Assembly: GCA_030180135.1 (NCBI GenBank) | Contig: CM058230.1 | Span: 59,118,580-59,182,579, forward strand | Source: Orychophragmus violaceus | Lineage: Eukaryota > Streptophyta > Magnoliopsida > Brassicales > Brassicaceae | Direction: 5' to 3' | DNA length: 64,000 nucleotides | In this document: in pieces, positions 1 through 11,355 of the stretch | Layout: each line of letters begins with the position of its first letter | Position numbering within the stretch: the stretch's first letter is position 1 | The notes under the pieces: generated by a model | Database searches by the model: none | The model's input: the letters and a program-made list of their open reading frames with translations, nothing else | Told to the model about the DNA's origin: nothing | Translations under genes and position numbers: made by a program

Positions 1-1739
1 CAAGAAAGAAACTTTGATCTTCTAAAAGGTCCTATGAGAATCTTAAACAAAACCTTTTTACCAAAACTTCTTGAAACATATGTGTCATGGATTGGAGAAA
101 CTAGGTAAGGTAATAAAACTATAAGTAAGTTTTTGTATGCTCCTAAAGGTATAATGAGAAGCATATTATACAAGTTTATATTCCTTTGAACACCCCTAGG
201 TAACCCTACTAAAAGACAAGAAAGAAACTTTGATCTTTTAAACGGTCATATGAGAATCTTAAACAAAACCTTTTTACCAAAACTTCTTGAAACATATGTG
301 TCATGGATTGGAGAAACTAGGTAAGGTAGTAAAACTATAAGTAAGTTTTTGTATGCTCCTAAAGGTATAATGAGAAGCATATTATACAAGTTTATGTTCC
401 TTTGAACACCCCTAGGTAACCCTACTAAAAGACAAGAAAGAAACTTTGATCTTTTAAACGGTCCTATGAGAATCTTAAACAAAACCTTTTTACCAAAACT
501 TCTTGAAACATATGTGTCATGGATTGGAGAAACTAGGTAAGGTAGTAAAACTATAAGTAAGTTTTTGTATGCTCCTAAAGGTATAATGAGAAGCATATTA
601 TACAAGTTTATGTTCCTTTGAACACCCCTAGGTAACCCTACTAAAAGACAAGAAAGAAACTTTGATCTTTTAAAAGGTCCTATGAGAATCTTAAACAAAA
701 CCTTTTTACCAAAACTTCTTGAAACATATGTGTCATGGATTGGAGAAACTAGGTAAGGTAATAAAACTATAAGTAAGTTTTTGTATGCTCCTAAAGGTAT
801 AATGAGAAGCATATTATACAAGTTTATATTCCTTTGAACACCCCTAGGTAACCCTACTAAAAGACAAGAAAGAAACTTTGATCTTTTAAACGGTCCTATG
901 AGAATCTTAAACAAAACCTTTTTACCAAAACTTCTTGAAACATATGTGTCATGGATTGGAGAAACTAGGTAAGGTAATAAAACTATAAGTAAGTTTTTGT
1001 ATGCTCCTAAAGGTATAATGAGAAGCATATTATACAAGTTTATATTCCTTTGAACACCCCTAGGTAATCCTACTAAAAGACAAGAAAGAAACTTTGATCT
1101 TTTAAAAGGTCCTATGAGAATCTTAAACAAAACCTTTTTACCAAAACTTCTTGAAACATATGTGTCATGGATTGGAGAAACTAGGTAAGGTAATAAAGCT
1201 ATAAGTAAGTTTTTGTATGCTCCTAAAGGTATAATGAGAAGCATATTATACAAGTTTATGTTCCTTTGAACACCCCTAGGTAACCCTACTAAAAGACAAG
1301 AAAGAAACTTTGATCTTTTAAAAGGTCATATGAGAATCTTAAACAAAACCTTTTTACCAAAACTTCTTGAAACATATGTGTCATGGATTGGAGAAACTAG
1401 GTAAGGTAATAAAACTATAAGTAAGTTTTTGTATGCTCCTAAAGGTATAATGAGAAGCATATTATACAAGTTTATATTCCTTTGAACACCCCTAGGTAAC
1501 CCTACTAAAAGACAAGAAAGAAACTTTGATCTTTTAAACGGTCCTATGAGAATCTTAAACAAAACCTTTTTACCAAAACTTCTTGAAACATATGTGTCAT
1601 GGATTGGAGAAACTAGGTAAGGTAATAAAACTATAAGTAAGTTTTTGTATGCTCCTAAAGGTATAATGAGAAGCATATTATACAAGTTTATATTCCTTTG
1701 AACACCCCTAGGTAATCCTACTAAAAGACAAGAAAGAAA

Positions 1740-2819
1740 CTTTGATCTTCTAAAAGGTCCTATGAGAATCTTAAACAAAACCTTTTTACCAAAACTTCTT
1801 GAAACATATGTGTCATGGATTGGAGAAACTAGGTAAGGTAATAAAACTATAAGTAAGTTTTTGTATGCTCCTAAAGGTATAATGAGAAGCATATTATACA
1901 AGTTTATATTCCTTTGAACACCCCTAGGTAACCCTACTAAAAGACAAGAAAGAAACTTTGATCTTTTAAACGGTCCTATGAGAATCTTAAACAAAACCTT
2001 TTTACCAAAACTTCTTGAAACATATGTGTCATGGATTGGAGAAACTAGGTAAGGTAGTAAAACTATAAGTAAGTTTTTGTATGCTCCTAAAGGTATAATG
2101 AGAAGCATATTATACAAGTTTATGTTCCTTTGAATACCCCTAGGTAACCCTACTAAAAGACAAGAAAGAAACTTTGATCTTTTAAACGGTCCTATGAGAA
2201 TCTTAAACAAAACCTTTTTACCAAAACTTCTTGAAACATATGTGTCATGGATTGGAGAAACTAGGTAAGGTAGTAAAACTATAAGTAAGTTTTTGTATGC
2301 TCCTAAAGGTATAATGAGAAGCATATTATACAAGTTTATGTTCCTTTGAACACCCCTAGGTAACCCTACTAAAAGACAAGAAAGAAACTTTGATCTTTTA
2401 AAAGGTCCTATGAGAATCTTAAACAAAACCTTTTTACCAAAACTTCTTGAAACATATGTGTCATGGATTGGAGAAACTAGGTAAGGTAATAAAACTATAA
2501 GTAAGTTTTTGTATGCTCCTAAAGGTATAATGAGAAGCATATTATACAAGTTTATATTCCTTTGAACACCCCTAGGTAACCCTACTAAAAGACAAGAAAG
2601 AAACTTTGATCTTTTAAACGGTCCTATGAGAATCTTAAACAAAACCTTTTTACCAAAACTTCTTGAAACATATGTGTCATGGATTGGAGAAACTAGGTAA
2701 GGTAATAAAACTATAAGTAAGTTTTTGTATGCTCCTAAAGGTATAATGAGAAGCATATTATACAAGTTTATATTCCTTTGAACACCCCTAGGTAATCCTA
2801 CTAAAAGACAAGAAAGAAA
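1740..2819. repeat. Five-monomer higher-order repeat unit (1080 bp)
   Basis: Monomers follow the order TTCTAAAAGG/AATAAAAC, TTTTAAACGG/AGTAAAAC, TTTTAAACGG/AGTAAAAC, TTTTAAAAGG/AATAAAAC, TTTTAAACGG/AATAAAAC ending in TAATCC. The TTCTAAAAGG type then recurs at about 2829, 1080 bp later. The pattern breaks after about 3.25 kb. The same order is seen in arrays 2 and 3. Confidence 0.75.
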
Positions 2820-5800
2820 CTTTGATCTTCTAAAAGGTCCTATGAGAATCTTAAACAAAACCTTTTTACCAAAACTTCTTGAAACATATGTGTCATGGAT
2901 TGGAGAAACTAGGTAAGGTAATAAAACTATAAGTAAGTTTTTGTATGCTCCTAAAGGTATAATGAGAAGCATATTATACAAGTTTATATTCCTTTGAACA
3001 CCCCTAGGTAACCCTACTAAAAGACAAGAAAGAAACTTTGATCTTTTAAACGGTCCTATGAGAATCTTAAACAAAACCTTTTTACCAAAACTTCTTGAAA
3101 CATATGTGTCATGGATTGGAGAAACTAGGTAAGGTAGTAAAACTATAAGTAAGTTTTTGTATGCTCCTAAAGGTATAATGAGAAGCATATTATACAAGTT
3201 TATGTTCCTTTGAACACCCCTAGGTAACCCTACTAAAAGACAAGAAAGAAACTTTGATCTTCTAAAAGGTCCTATGAGAATCTTAAACAAAACCTTTTTA
3301 CCAAAACTTCTTGAAACATATGTGTCATGGATTGGAGAAACTAGGTAAGGTAATAAAACTATAAGTAAGTTTTTGTATGCTCCTAAAGGTATAATGAGAA
3401 GCATATTATACAAGTTTATATTCCTTTGAACACCCCTAGGTAATCCTACTAAAAGACAAGAAAGAAACTTTGATCTTCTAAAAGGTCCTATGAGAATCTT
3501 AAACAAAACCTTTTTACCAAAACTTCTTGAAACATATGTGTCATGGATTGGAGAAACTAGGTAAGGTAATAAAACTATAAGTAAGTTTTTGTATGCTCCT
3601 AAAGGTATAATGAGAAGCATATTATACAAGTTTATATTCCTTTGAACACCCCTAGGTAACCCTACTAAAAGACAAGAAAGAAACTTTGATCTTTTAAACG
3701 GTCCTATGAGAATCTTAAACAAAACCTTTTTACCAAAACTTCTTGAAACATATGTGTCATGGATTGGAGAAACTAGGTAAGGTAGTAAAACTATAAGTAA
3801 GTTTTTGTATGCTCCTAAAGGTATAATGAGAAGCATATTATACAAGTTTATGTTCCTTTGAACACCCCTAGGTAACCCTACTAAAAGACAAGAAAGAAAC
3901 TTTGATCTTCTAAAAGGTCCTATGAGAATCTTAAACAAAACCTTTTTACCAAAACTTCTTGAAACATATGTGTCATGGATTGGAGAAACTAGGTAAGGTA
4001 ATAAAACTATAAGTAAGTTTTTGTATGCTCCTAAAGGTATAATGAGAAGCATATTATACAAGTTTATATTCCTTTGAACACCCCTAGGTAACCCTACTAA
4101 AAGACAAGAAAGAAACTTTGATCTTTTAAACGGTCCTATGAGAATCTTAAACAAAACCTTTTTACCAAAACTTCTTGAAACATATGTGTCATGGATTGGA
4201 GAAACTAGGTAAGGTAGTAAAACTATAAGTAAGTTTTTGTATGCTCCTAAAGGTATAATGAGAAGCATATTATACAAGTTTATGTTCCTTTGAACACCCC
4301 TAGGTAACCCTACTAAAAGACAAGAAAGAAACTTTGATCTTTTAAACGGTCCTATGAGAATCTTAAACAAAACCTTTTTACCAAAACTTCTTGAAACATA
4401 TGTGTCATGGATTGGAGAAACTAGGTAAGGTAGTAAAACTATAAGTAAGTTTTTGTATGCTCCTAAAGGTATAATGAGAAGCATATTATACAAGTTTATG
4501 TTCCTTTGAACACCCCTAGGTAACCCTACTAAAAGACAAGAAAGAAACTTTGATCTTTTAAAAGGTCATATGAGAATCTTAAACAAAACCTTTTTACCAA
4601 AACTTCTTGAAACATATGTGTCATGGATTGGAGAAACTAGGTAAGGTAATAAAACTATAAGTAAGTTTTTGTATGCTCCTAAAGGTATAATGAGAAGCAT
4701 ATTATACAAGTTTATATTCCTTTGAACACCCCTAGGTAACCCTACTAAAAGACAAGAAAGAAAATTTGATCTTTTAAACGGTCCTATGAGAATCTTAAAC
4801 AAAACCTTTTTACCAAAACTTCTTGAAACATATGTGTCATGGATTGGAGAAACTAGGTAAGGTAATAAAGCTATAAGTAAGTTTTTGTATGCTCCTAAAG
4901 GTATAATGAGAAGCATATTATACAAGTTTATGTTCCTTTGAACACCCATAGGTAACCCTACTAAAAGACAAGAAAGAAACTTTGATCTTTTAAAAGGTCC
5001 TATGAGAATCTTAAACAAAACCTTTTTACCAAAACTTCTTGAAACATATGTGTCATGGATTGGAGAAACTAGGTAAGGTAATAAAACTATAAGTAAGTTT
5101 TTGTATGCTCCTAAAGGAAAATGAGAAGCATATTATACAAGTTTATATTCCTTTGAACACCCCTAGGTAATCCTACTAAAAGACAAGAAAGAAACTTTGA
5201 TCTTTTAAAAGGTCCTATGAGAATCTTAAACAAAACCTTTTTACCAAAACTTCTTGAAACATATGTGTCATGGATTGGAGAAACTAGGTAAGGTAATAAA
5301 GCTATAAGTAAGTTTTTGTATGCTCCTAAAGGTATAATGAGAAGCATATTATACAAGTTTATGTTCCTTTGAACACCCCTAGGTAACCCTACTAAAAGAC
5401 AAGAAAGAAACTTTGATCTTTTAAAAGGTCATATGAGAATCTTAAACAAAACCTTTTTACCAAAACTTCTTGAAACATATGTGTCATGGATTGGAGAAAC
5501 TAGGTAAGGTAATAAAACTATAAGTAAGTTTTTGTATGCTCCTAAAGGTATAATGAGAAGCGTATTATACAAGTTTATGTTCCTTTGAACACCCCTAGGT
5601 AATCCTACTAAAAGACAAGAAAGAAACTTAGATCTTCTAAAAGGTCCTATGAGAATCTTAAACAAAACTTTTTTACCAAAACTTCTTGAAACATATATGT
5701 CATGGATTGGAGAAACTAGGTAAGGTAATAAAACTATAAGTAAGTTTTTGTATGCTCCTAAAGGTATAATGAGAAGCATATTATACAAGTTTATGTTCCT

Positions 5801-6143
5801 TTGAACACCCCTAGGTAACCCTACTAAAAGACAAGAAAGAAACTTTGATCTTTTAAAAGGTCCTATGAGAATCTTAAACAAAACCTTTTTACCAAAACTT
5901 CTTGAAACATATGTTTCATGGATTGGAGAAACTAGGTAAGGTAATAAAACTATAAGTAAGTTTTTGTATGCTCCTAAAGGTATAATGAGAAGCATATTAT
6001 ACAAGTTTATGTTCCTTTGAACACCCTTAGGTAACCCTACTAAAAGACAAGAAAGAAACTTTGATCTTTTAAAAGGTCCTATGAGAATCTTAAACAAAAC
6101 CTTTTTACCAAAAATTCTTGAAACATATGTGTCATGGATTGGA

Positions 6144-6148
6144 GAAAC
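6144..6148. repeat. Target-site duplication of Copia-A (GAAAC), left copy
   Basis: GAAAC sits directly before the 5' LTR, and the same five bases follow the 3' LTR at 16696-16700. Joining the flanks through one copy restores the uninterrupted satellite sequence GGAGAAACTAGG. If the LTR were taken to begin two bases later, the duplication would read as seven bases (GAAACTA). Confidence 0.85.
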
Positions 6149-6705
6149 TATTGAGAAGAAGATCCAAAGTGTGCAATATGATCAGTGTATTGAGTATTGA
6201 GATGAACACCTTAAGTGTTCAGATCAATGTGAAGTCCTTTTGATCCGATCAGAAGAAGAAGAGGTAAATAAGTAAAAGGGAGAGAGTTTAATCTTATGGT
6301 TAAGTGGTAAAAGGATAAGTTACCATTAACCAAGTCAAAGATCTTCTAGAAGCTTGACTCCACGGATGAACAGTACCAGGAGACAAGATTCAAATTCAAA
6401 TGGAGATTTCCTTCCCTACTTGCTTCACCCTTTTGTCCAAAGGTGTCTTTAGAATTATTTTGTCATTAGAGTTTGAATTTGAAAGTAGTAGCCACGAAAT
6501 TGAGTTATTTTTTGTCTATATATTCATTGTAAAATCAATAAGAAAAATATAGACTTGGGAAAGCTTTTCCCTCATACTCCTCTTGTGCAATTCTTCTTCT
6601 TTCTTTCTCTCTTGCTAAATCTCTCATATAACTCTCTAATTCTAATATTCTTACATTCTTCACCATTCTACCTTATTCTCTCACTCTAAATCTCATATTC
6701 TAACA
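6149..6705 (+). repeat. Copia-A 5' LTR (557 bp)
   Basis: It is repeated, split, at 11459-11929 plus 16610-16695; both copies total 557 bp. It starts TATTGAG and ends TAACA, just before the primer-binding site. A TATA-like TCTATATATT lies at 6515-6524, followed by an A-rich stretch and a CT-rich stretch as expected for U3-R-U5. The promoter is inferred from that box and from the LTR position. Confidence 0.93.
6515..6524 (+). promoter_or_regulatory. Putative TATA box in Copia-A LTR
   Basis: TCTATATATT, conserved at the equivalent place in the 3' LTR (11825-11834) and in both Copia-B LTRs (56585-56594 and 61855-61864). Conservation between diverged LTR subfamilies supports a promoter role. The transcription start is not known. 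Confidence 0.55.
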
Positions 6706-6718
6706 TGGTATCAGAGCT
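6706..6718 (+). other. Primer-binding site of Copia-A (initiator tRNA-Met)
   Basis: TGGTATCAGAGC begins directly after the LTR end and complements the 3' end of plant initiator tRNA-Met, the usual primer for plant copia elements. The leader to the ATG at 6943 holds no other recognisable feature. Confidence 0.92.
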
Positions 6719-6942
6719 ATAAGCTCCTGTACCTATTCATTTCCGCAATCTTGTTCTAAAACTCTGATTTTCTTGTTCTAAAATCTGTTCTTGAAAGTTT
6801 GTTCCTGTTCTTGAAATTTTTAAGCTCTTAAGTCATTTCTTTGGGCTAGTTTACTCTTGTGTGTTTTCTCTGTGAATTGAGAACTTTCTTGTTTAGAATC
6901 TTGCCTTGAAAACTTCCTCCTTGCTACAAATCAGTCTCAGCA

Positions 6943-9900
6943 ATGGAGAACTCAAGGGTAATCATTCCTGTGATTCTTAAGGGTGCCAACTACATTGTTT
7001 GGGCCAGAATGGTTAAGTCTGCACTTGGAGGCAGAGGTCTTTGGAAGTATATCATGAGGAGTACAGCTCCACAGAAGATGATGAAGGCTGAAGCTAAGGT
7101 AGGAACCGAGGCAGAGGCTAAAGATGGTGTTGAGTCTCATGAAGAGGCGTCTGAAGCTTATGAAGAAGCTTGGATACAAGGGGACCAGAATGTGCTCTCT
7201 ATACTCCAAAGCTCACTGGACCAACACCTATTGGAAGCCTACTCTTATTGTGTGACTTCCAAGCAGCTGTGGGATACTATTGAAAAGGTTTATGGGAATA
7301 AATCCAACCTAACCAGAGTCTTTGAAGTTAAGCTGGCCATCAACAATCTCCAGCAAGAAGATATGGAGTTTAAAGCTCACTTTGGAAAGTTTAGCTCACT
7401 GTGGTCAGAGTTGGAGATGTTGAGGCCACCAAGCAGTGATCCTTTGGTGTTGCAAGAAAGGAGAGAGCAAGATAAAGTCTTTGCTCTTCTGCTCACCTTG
7501 AACTCATCTTACAATGGGTTGATTAAGCACATTCTAAGGGCAGACACTCTACCTGATATTGATGATGTGTGTGGACAAATTCAGAAAGAGCAAGGCTCAT
7601 TTGGGCTGTTCAAAGGGAAAGGAGAGCTGGTGACCGCCAACAAAGGGGTGTTTAAGGCTGATGAGAGGCAGAACTATGGAGGTGACAAGAGAGGAGTCTT
7701 GATGTGTGATTTTTGCAAGAAGAGTGGGCACTTGAAAGACAGATGCTGGCGCCTTCATCCTAACCTCAGACCCTCATCTCACAACAACCGGTTCAAAGAT
7801 CAAAGGGCAAACTACTCTTATGGTGCAGCTGGACCAGGTTCTTCTTCAATGCAGCAACGTGATGAAGGGAGAGCAATGGTGGTCCATCAAGCTTCAGCCA
7901 TGACTGATCAGAGTGATGTGGTAAGAAGGTCAGACCTTGAGGCACTCATCAAAGCCCTCAAGGAAAACTCTGGTATGGTTCTTGGTACTTCACTCTTTGC
8001 TTCAAATAAAATCAGACCCTTGATCATTGATTCTGGAGCTTCTCATCACATGATCAGTGACCCTAAGTTGATAGAAAATGTTGAACCAGCTTTAGGATGT
8101 GTAGTGATTGCAAATGGTGATAAAATTCCAATTCAAGGCATAGGAAATCTGAAATTGTTTGATAAAGAATCCAAAGCTTTCTTTATGCCTAGCTTCACAT
8201 CCAACTTAGTATCTGTTAAAAGAATAGCTACTGATCTAAATTGCAATGTTGTTTTCAGTCCTAATGATGTTGTGTTTCAGGATATTAAGACAAGTAAGTT
8301 GATTGGGAAAGGTGTGACAAAAGATGAGCTCTACATGATTGAAGACACCAATCCCTCTTCTGAATTATCTCCTACTTTATCTACTGCTTTATCTACTTGT
8401 GTTGGTGTGGATGACTCTATTTGGCATGCTAGACTAGGACATCCACACTCTAGGGCATTAGGACTCTTGTTACCTTCTGTTTCTTTTAAGAATGATGATT
8501 GTGAGGCTTGTATTCTTGGGAAACATTGCAAATCTGTTTTTCCAAGTTCTAAAACTACTTATGAAAGTTGCTTTGATCTTGTTCATTCTGATGTGTGGAC
8601 TGCTCCTTGTTTGTCTAGAGAGAATCATAAGTACTTTGTCACTTTCATTGATGAAAAATCTAAATACACTTGGATAACATTAATGCAAACTAAGGATAGA
8701 GTGTTAGAAGCTTTTATGAACTTTCAAAGTCATGTTACTAACCATTTCAATGCTAAGATCAAAATTTTTAGATCAGACAATGGTGGTGAGTATACAAGCA
8801 ATGCCTTCAAACAACACTTGTCCAAACATGGGATTCTTCATCAAACAAGCTGCCCTTACACTCCACAACAAAATGGAGTGGCTGAGAGAAAGAACAGACA
8901 CTTAATGGAGGTGGCAAGGTCCATGATGTTCTATAGGAATGTTCCTAAGAGGTTTTGGGGAGATGCAGTCATGACTGCATGCTACTTGATCAATAGAACT
9001 CCCACGAGAGTTCTTAAGGATCAATCTCCATTTCAGGTACTAAACAAAACAAATCCATTGGTTGATCACTTACGTGTGTTTGGGTGTATTTGCTTTGTGT
9101 TAATACCAGGAGAACAGAGGGATAAGTTGGATGCTAAGAGCACCAAAGCCATGTTCATTGGTTATTCCCCAACACAAAGAGGATACAAGTGTTATGTGCC
9201 TGAAACAAGGAAGGTTTTGATCTCAAGAGATGTGAAATTTATGGAGACAAGAAGTTTCTATGATGAGAAGAATTGGGATAGCTTGAAGGATCTTCCCACA
9301 TCTCAATCAGACCGAGCTGCTAACCTAAGGATGATCATGGAAAACCTTGGTATTAGTATGCCTCCACAACCGGCCAAGACAAGTCCTGCTTCTTCAGTCC
9401 CTGCTCCAACTTCAGAAGCTCCTCAACATCCCCATCCTGATCATGAGGGGGACACTCATGAATCAGCACCAGAACCGCAAGAACCTGATTCTACTACACA
9501 TGATCAAGCTGGTATTGAGGAGCATGAAGAACATGAGATAGAAGCTGAGGAGTTGGACCATCAAAACGAAGAGATGGAACAACCGGTTCTACATGAGCAG
9601 CCAGTTCAAGTATTAAGGAGGAGCACAAGGGAGAAAAAGGATCCATCAGAATGGAAGAAGACTAGGGTTTACTTCAACAGCAATGCAGTAGCTCATCCCA
9701 TTCAAGCTACTTGCACTTTAGCTTATGTACCTTTGGAACATCAAGTGTTCATTGGGAAGTTGGATCAAGAACATGTACCAACAACCTATGAAGAGGCCAA
9801 AGGAGATAAGAGATGGATGCAAGCTGTAGATGAAGAGACCAAAGCAATGGAAAACAATGAGACTTGGTATGAGGCAGAACTTCCTAAAGGAAAGAAGGCA

Positions 9901-11355
9901 GTGACCTCTAAATGGGTTTTCACCATCAAGTATAGAAGTAATGGAGAAGTTGAGAGATACAAAGCAAGGTTGGTTGCAAGAGGCTTCACTCAAACCTATG
10001 GAAGGGATTACTTGGATACCTTTGCACCAGTAGCTAAGCTTCACACAGTTAGGATCATCTTGTCTTTAGCAACAAATCTTGATTGGGAACTTTGGCAAAT
10101 GGATGTCAAGAATGCATTCCTTCAAGGGGAGCTTGAAGATGAGGTATACATGACACCACCTTCTGGTCTTGAAAGCATTGTGAAACCAGGGAAGGTGTTA
10201 AGACTCAAGAAGGCTATCTATGGATTAAAGCAGTCACCTAGAGCTTGGTATCATAAACTGAGCTCAACACTTATGCAAAGAGGATTCAAGAGGTCTGAAG
10301 GCGATCACACCTTGTTCACTCTTCAGGATCAGGAAGGTATCATTGTCATCCTTGTTTATGTTGATGACATTATCATATCAGGGAGTAACAAGTCAGGTAT
10401 ACAGGACACTAAGGCTTATCTCAAATCTGTTTTTGATATTAAAGACCTTGGTACTCTAAAGTACTTCCTTGGGATAGAAGTTTGTCGATCTAATGATGGA
10501 CTCTTCTTATCTCAAAGGAAGTACACACTTGATTTGTTATCTGAAGCAGGAAAGATAGGAGCAAAACCGGCTAAGACACCTCTTGAGGAAGGCTACAAAG
10601 TCATAAGAGAGGGGGAGCTTGAGGATAGACCATTTGAGGACATTACTCAGTATAGAAGGATGGTTGGTAAGCTCATTTACTTAACCATAACCAGACCTGA
10701 TTTGTGTTATGCAGTGAACCAAGTAAGCCAGCATATGCAAGCACCCAAAATGCATCATTGGAACATGGTTGAAAGGATACTTAGATACCTAAGTGGTGCT
10801 CCTGGTCAAGGCATTTGGATGGGTTGCAATCAAAGCACAGAGATAGTTGGGTATTGTGATGCTGATTGGGCAGGAGATAGAGTGGACAGGAGGTCTACTA
10901 CTGGATATTGCACATTCATTGGAGGCAACCTTGTTACTTGGAAGAGCAAGAAGCAGAAGATAGTGTCATGTTCAAGTGCTGAAGCTGAATATAGAGCAAT
11001 GAGGAAGCTAGCAACAGAATTGGCATGGATCAAAGCTCTTCTTGTGGATTTAGGGATTGAGACTTCAAAACCAATCACCATGCATTGTGATAACCAAGCA
11101 GCCATTCACATTGCTTCAAATTCAGTCTTCCATGAAAGGACCAAGCACATAGAAGTGGATTGTCACAAAGTGAGGCAGATGATTGAGCAAGGAGTGGTGT
11201 TGCCTTGCTTTACAAGGAGTGAAGAACAACTAGCTGATGTGTTCACCAAGGCAGCTAGTTTGAAGGTGTGTGAGTCCATTCACACTAAGCTTGGACTCAT
11301 GGAGCTTCCCGAATCCTCTAAGGCTGTGGAGTCTACACTCTTTTTCCCTTCATGA
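6943..11355 (+). CDS. Copia-A Gag-Pol polyprotein (1470 aa), intact
   Basis: This polyprotein supplies capsid, protease, integrase, reverse transcriptase and RNase H for retrotransposition. The Gag region (about 1-250) has the copia-type core around residues 90-200. A CCHC zinc knuckle, CDFCKKSGHLKDRC, starts near 254. The aspartic protease has D-S-G-A at 363. The GAG-pre-integrase HARLGHP segment is at about 495. Integrase shows D550, D612 and E648, an exact D-x61-D-x35-E spacing. An acidic, proline-rich linker covers about 810-890. RT carries YVDD at 1139-1142. RNase H carries CDADW near 1306, the SSAEAEY segment and CDNQ near 1383. PR-IN-RT-RH order defines Ty1/copia. No stop or frameshift is present and the length is normal. 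The start chosen is the first ATG after the leader, shared with Copia-B. Confidence 0.96.
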   Translation: MENSRVIIPVILKGANYIVWARMVKSALGGRGLWKYIMRSTAPQKMMKAEAKVGTEAEAKDGVESHEEASEAYEEAWIQGDQNVLSILQSSLDQHLLEAYSYCVTSKQLWDTIEKVYGNKSNLTRVFEVKLAINNLQQEDMEFKAHFGKFSSLWSELEMLRPPSSDPLVLQERREQDKVFALLLTLNSSYNGLIKHILRADTLPDIDDVCGQIQKEQGSFGLFKGKGELVTANKGVFKADERQNYGGDKRGVLMCDFCKKSGHLKDRCWRLHPNLRPSSHNNRFKDQRANYSYGAAGPGSSSMQQRDEGRAMVVHQASAMTDQSDVVRRSDLEALIKALKENSGMVLGTSLFASNKIRPLIIDSGASHHMISDPKLIENVEPALGCVVIANGDKIPIQGIGNLKLFDKESKAFFMPSFTSNLVSVKRIATDLNCNVVFSPNDVVFQDIKTSKLIGKGVTKDELYMIEDTNPSSELSPTLSTALSTCVGVDDSIWHARLGHPHSRALGLLLPSVSFKNDDCEACILGKHCKSVFPSSKTTYESCFDLVHSDVWTAPCLSRENHKYFVTFIDEKSKYTWITLMQTKDRVLEAFMNFQSHVTNHFNAKIKIFRSDNGGEYTSNAFKQHLSKHGILHQTSCPYTPQQNGVAERKNRHLMEVARSMMFYRNVPKRFWGDAVMTACYLINRTPTRVLKDQSPFQVLNKTNPLVDHLRVFGCICFVLIPGEQRDKLDAKSTKAMFIGYSPTQRGYKCYVPETRKVLISRDVKFMETRSFYDEKNWDSLKDLPTSQSDRAANLRMIMENLGISMPPQPAKTSPASSVPAPTSEAPQHPHPDHEGDTHESAPEPQEPDSTTHDQAGIEEHEEHEIEAEELDHQNEEMEQPVLHEQPVQVLRRSTREKKDPSEWKKTRVYFNSNAVAHPIQATCTLAYVPLEHQVFIGKLDQEHVPTTYEEAKGDKRWMQAVDEETKAMENNETWYEAELPKGKKAVTSKWVFTIKYRSNGEVERYKARLVARGFTQTYGRDYLDTFAPVAKLHTVRIILSLATNLDWELWQMDVKNAFLQGELEDEVYMTPPSGLESIVKPGKVLRLKKAIYGLKQSPRAWYHKLSSTLMQRGFKRSEGDHTLFTLQDQEGIIVILVYVDDIIISGSNKSGIQDTKAYLKSVFDIKDLGTLKYFLGIEVCRSNDGLFLSQRKYTLDLLSEAGKIGAKPAKTPLEEGYKVIREGELEDRPFEDITQYRRMVGKLIYLTITRPDLCYAVNQVSQHMQAPKMHHWNMVERILRYLSGAPGQGIWMGCNQSTEIVGYCDADWAGDRVDRRSTTGYCTFIGGNLVTWKSKKQKIVSCSSAEAEYRAMRKLATELAWIKALLVDLGIETSKPITMHCDNQAAIHIASNSVFHERTKHIEVDCHKVRQMIEQGVVLPCFTRSEEQLADVFTKAASLKVCESIHTKLGLMELPESSKAVESTLFFPS

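Larger units (their letters stand above)
1..6148. repeat. Satellite array 1, 216-bp monomers (about 28.5 copies)
   Basis: Head-to-tail copies of an AT-rich 216-bp monomer; for example the CAAGAAAGAAACTTTGATCT segment recurs at 1, 217 and so on. Copies differ mainly at a few diagnostic sites: TTTTAA/TTCTAA, AACGG/AAAGG, AATAAAAC/AGTAAAAC/AATAAAGC, TATATT/TATGTT and TAACCC/TAATCC. One 215-bp monomer (GGTATAATG shortened to GGAAAATG) lies near 5117. The right end, 4.5-6.1 kb, belongs to a variant-rich block also found at 31.1-34.2 kb. The array stops at 6148 because Copia-A inserted in the monomer. Position in a satellite domain invaded by young LTR elements suggests centromeric or pericentromeric DNA; that is inference. 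Confidence 0.97.

Noticed and set aside
1..6148. CRISPR array
   Set aside because: The repeats are contiguous 216-bp monomers without unique spacers, in a eukaryotic setting.
6952..7209. Short minus-strand and alternate-frame ORFs within the copia and gypsy coding regions (for example 6952-7209, 8331-8531, 9718-10044, 14867-15184, 57008-57277, 59786-60112)
   Set aside because: They lie opposite or out of frame with well-supported polyprotein genes and show no domain features of their own.
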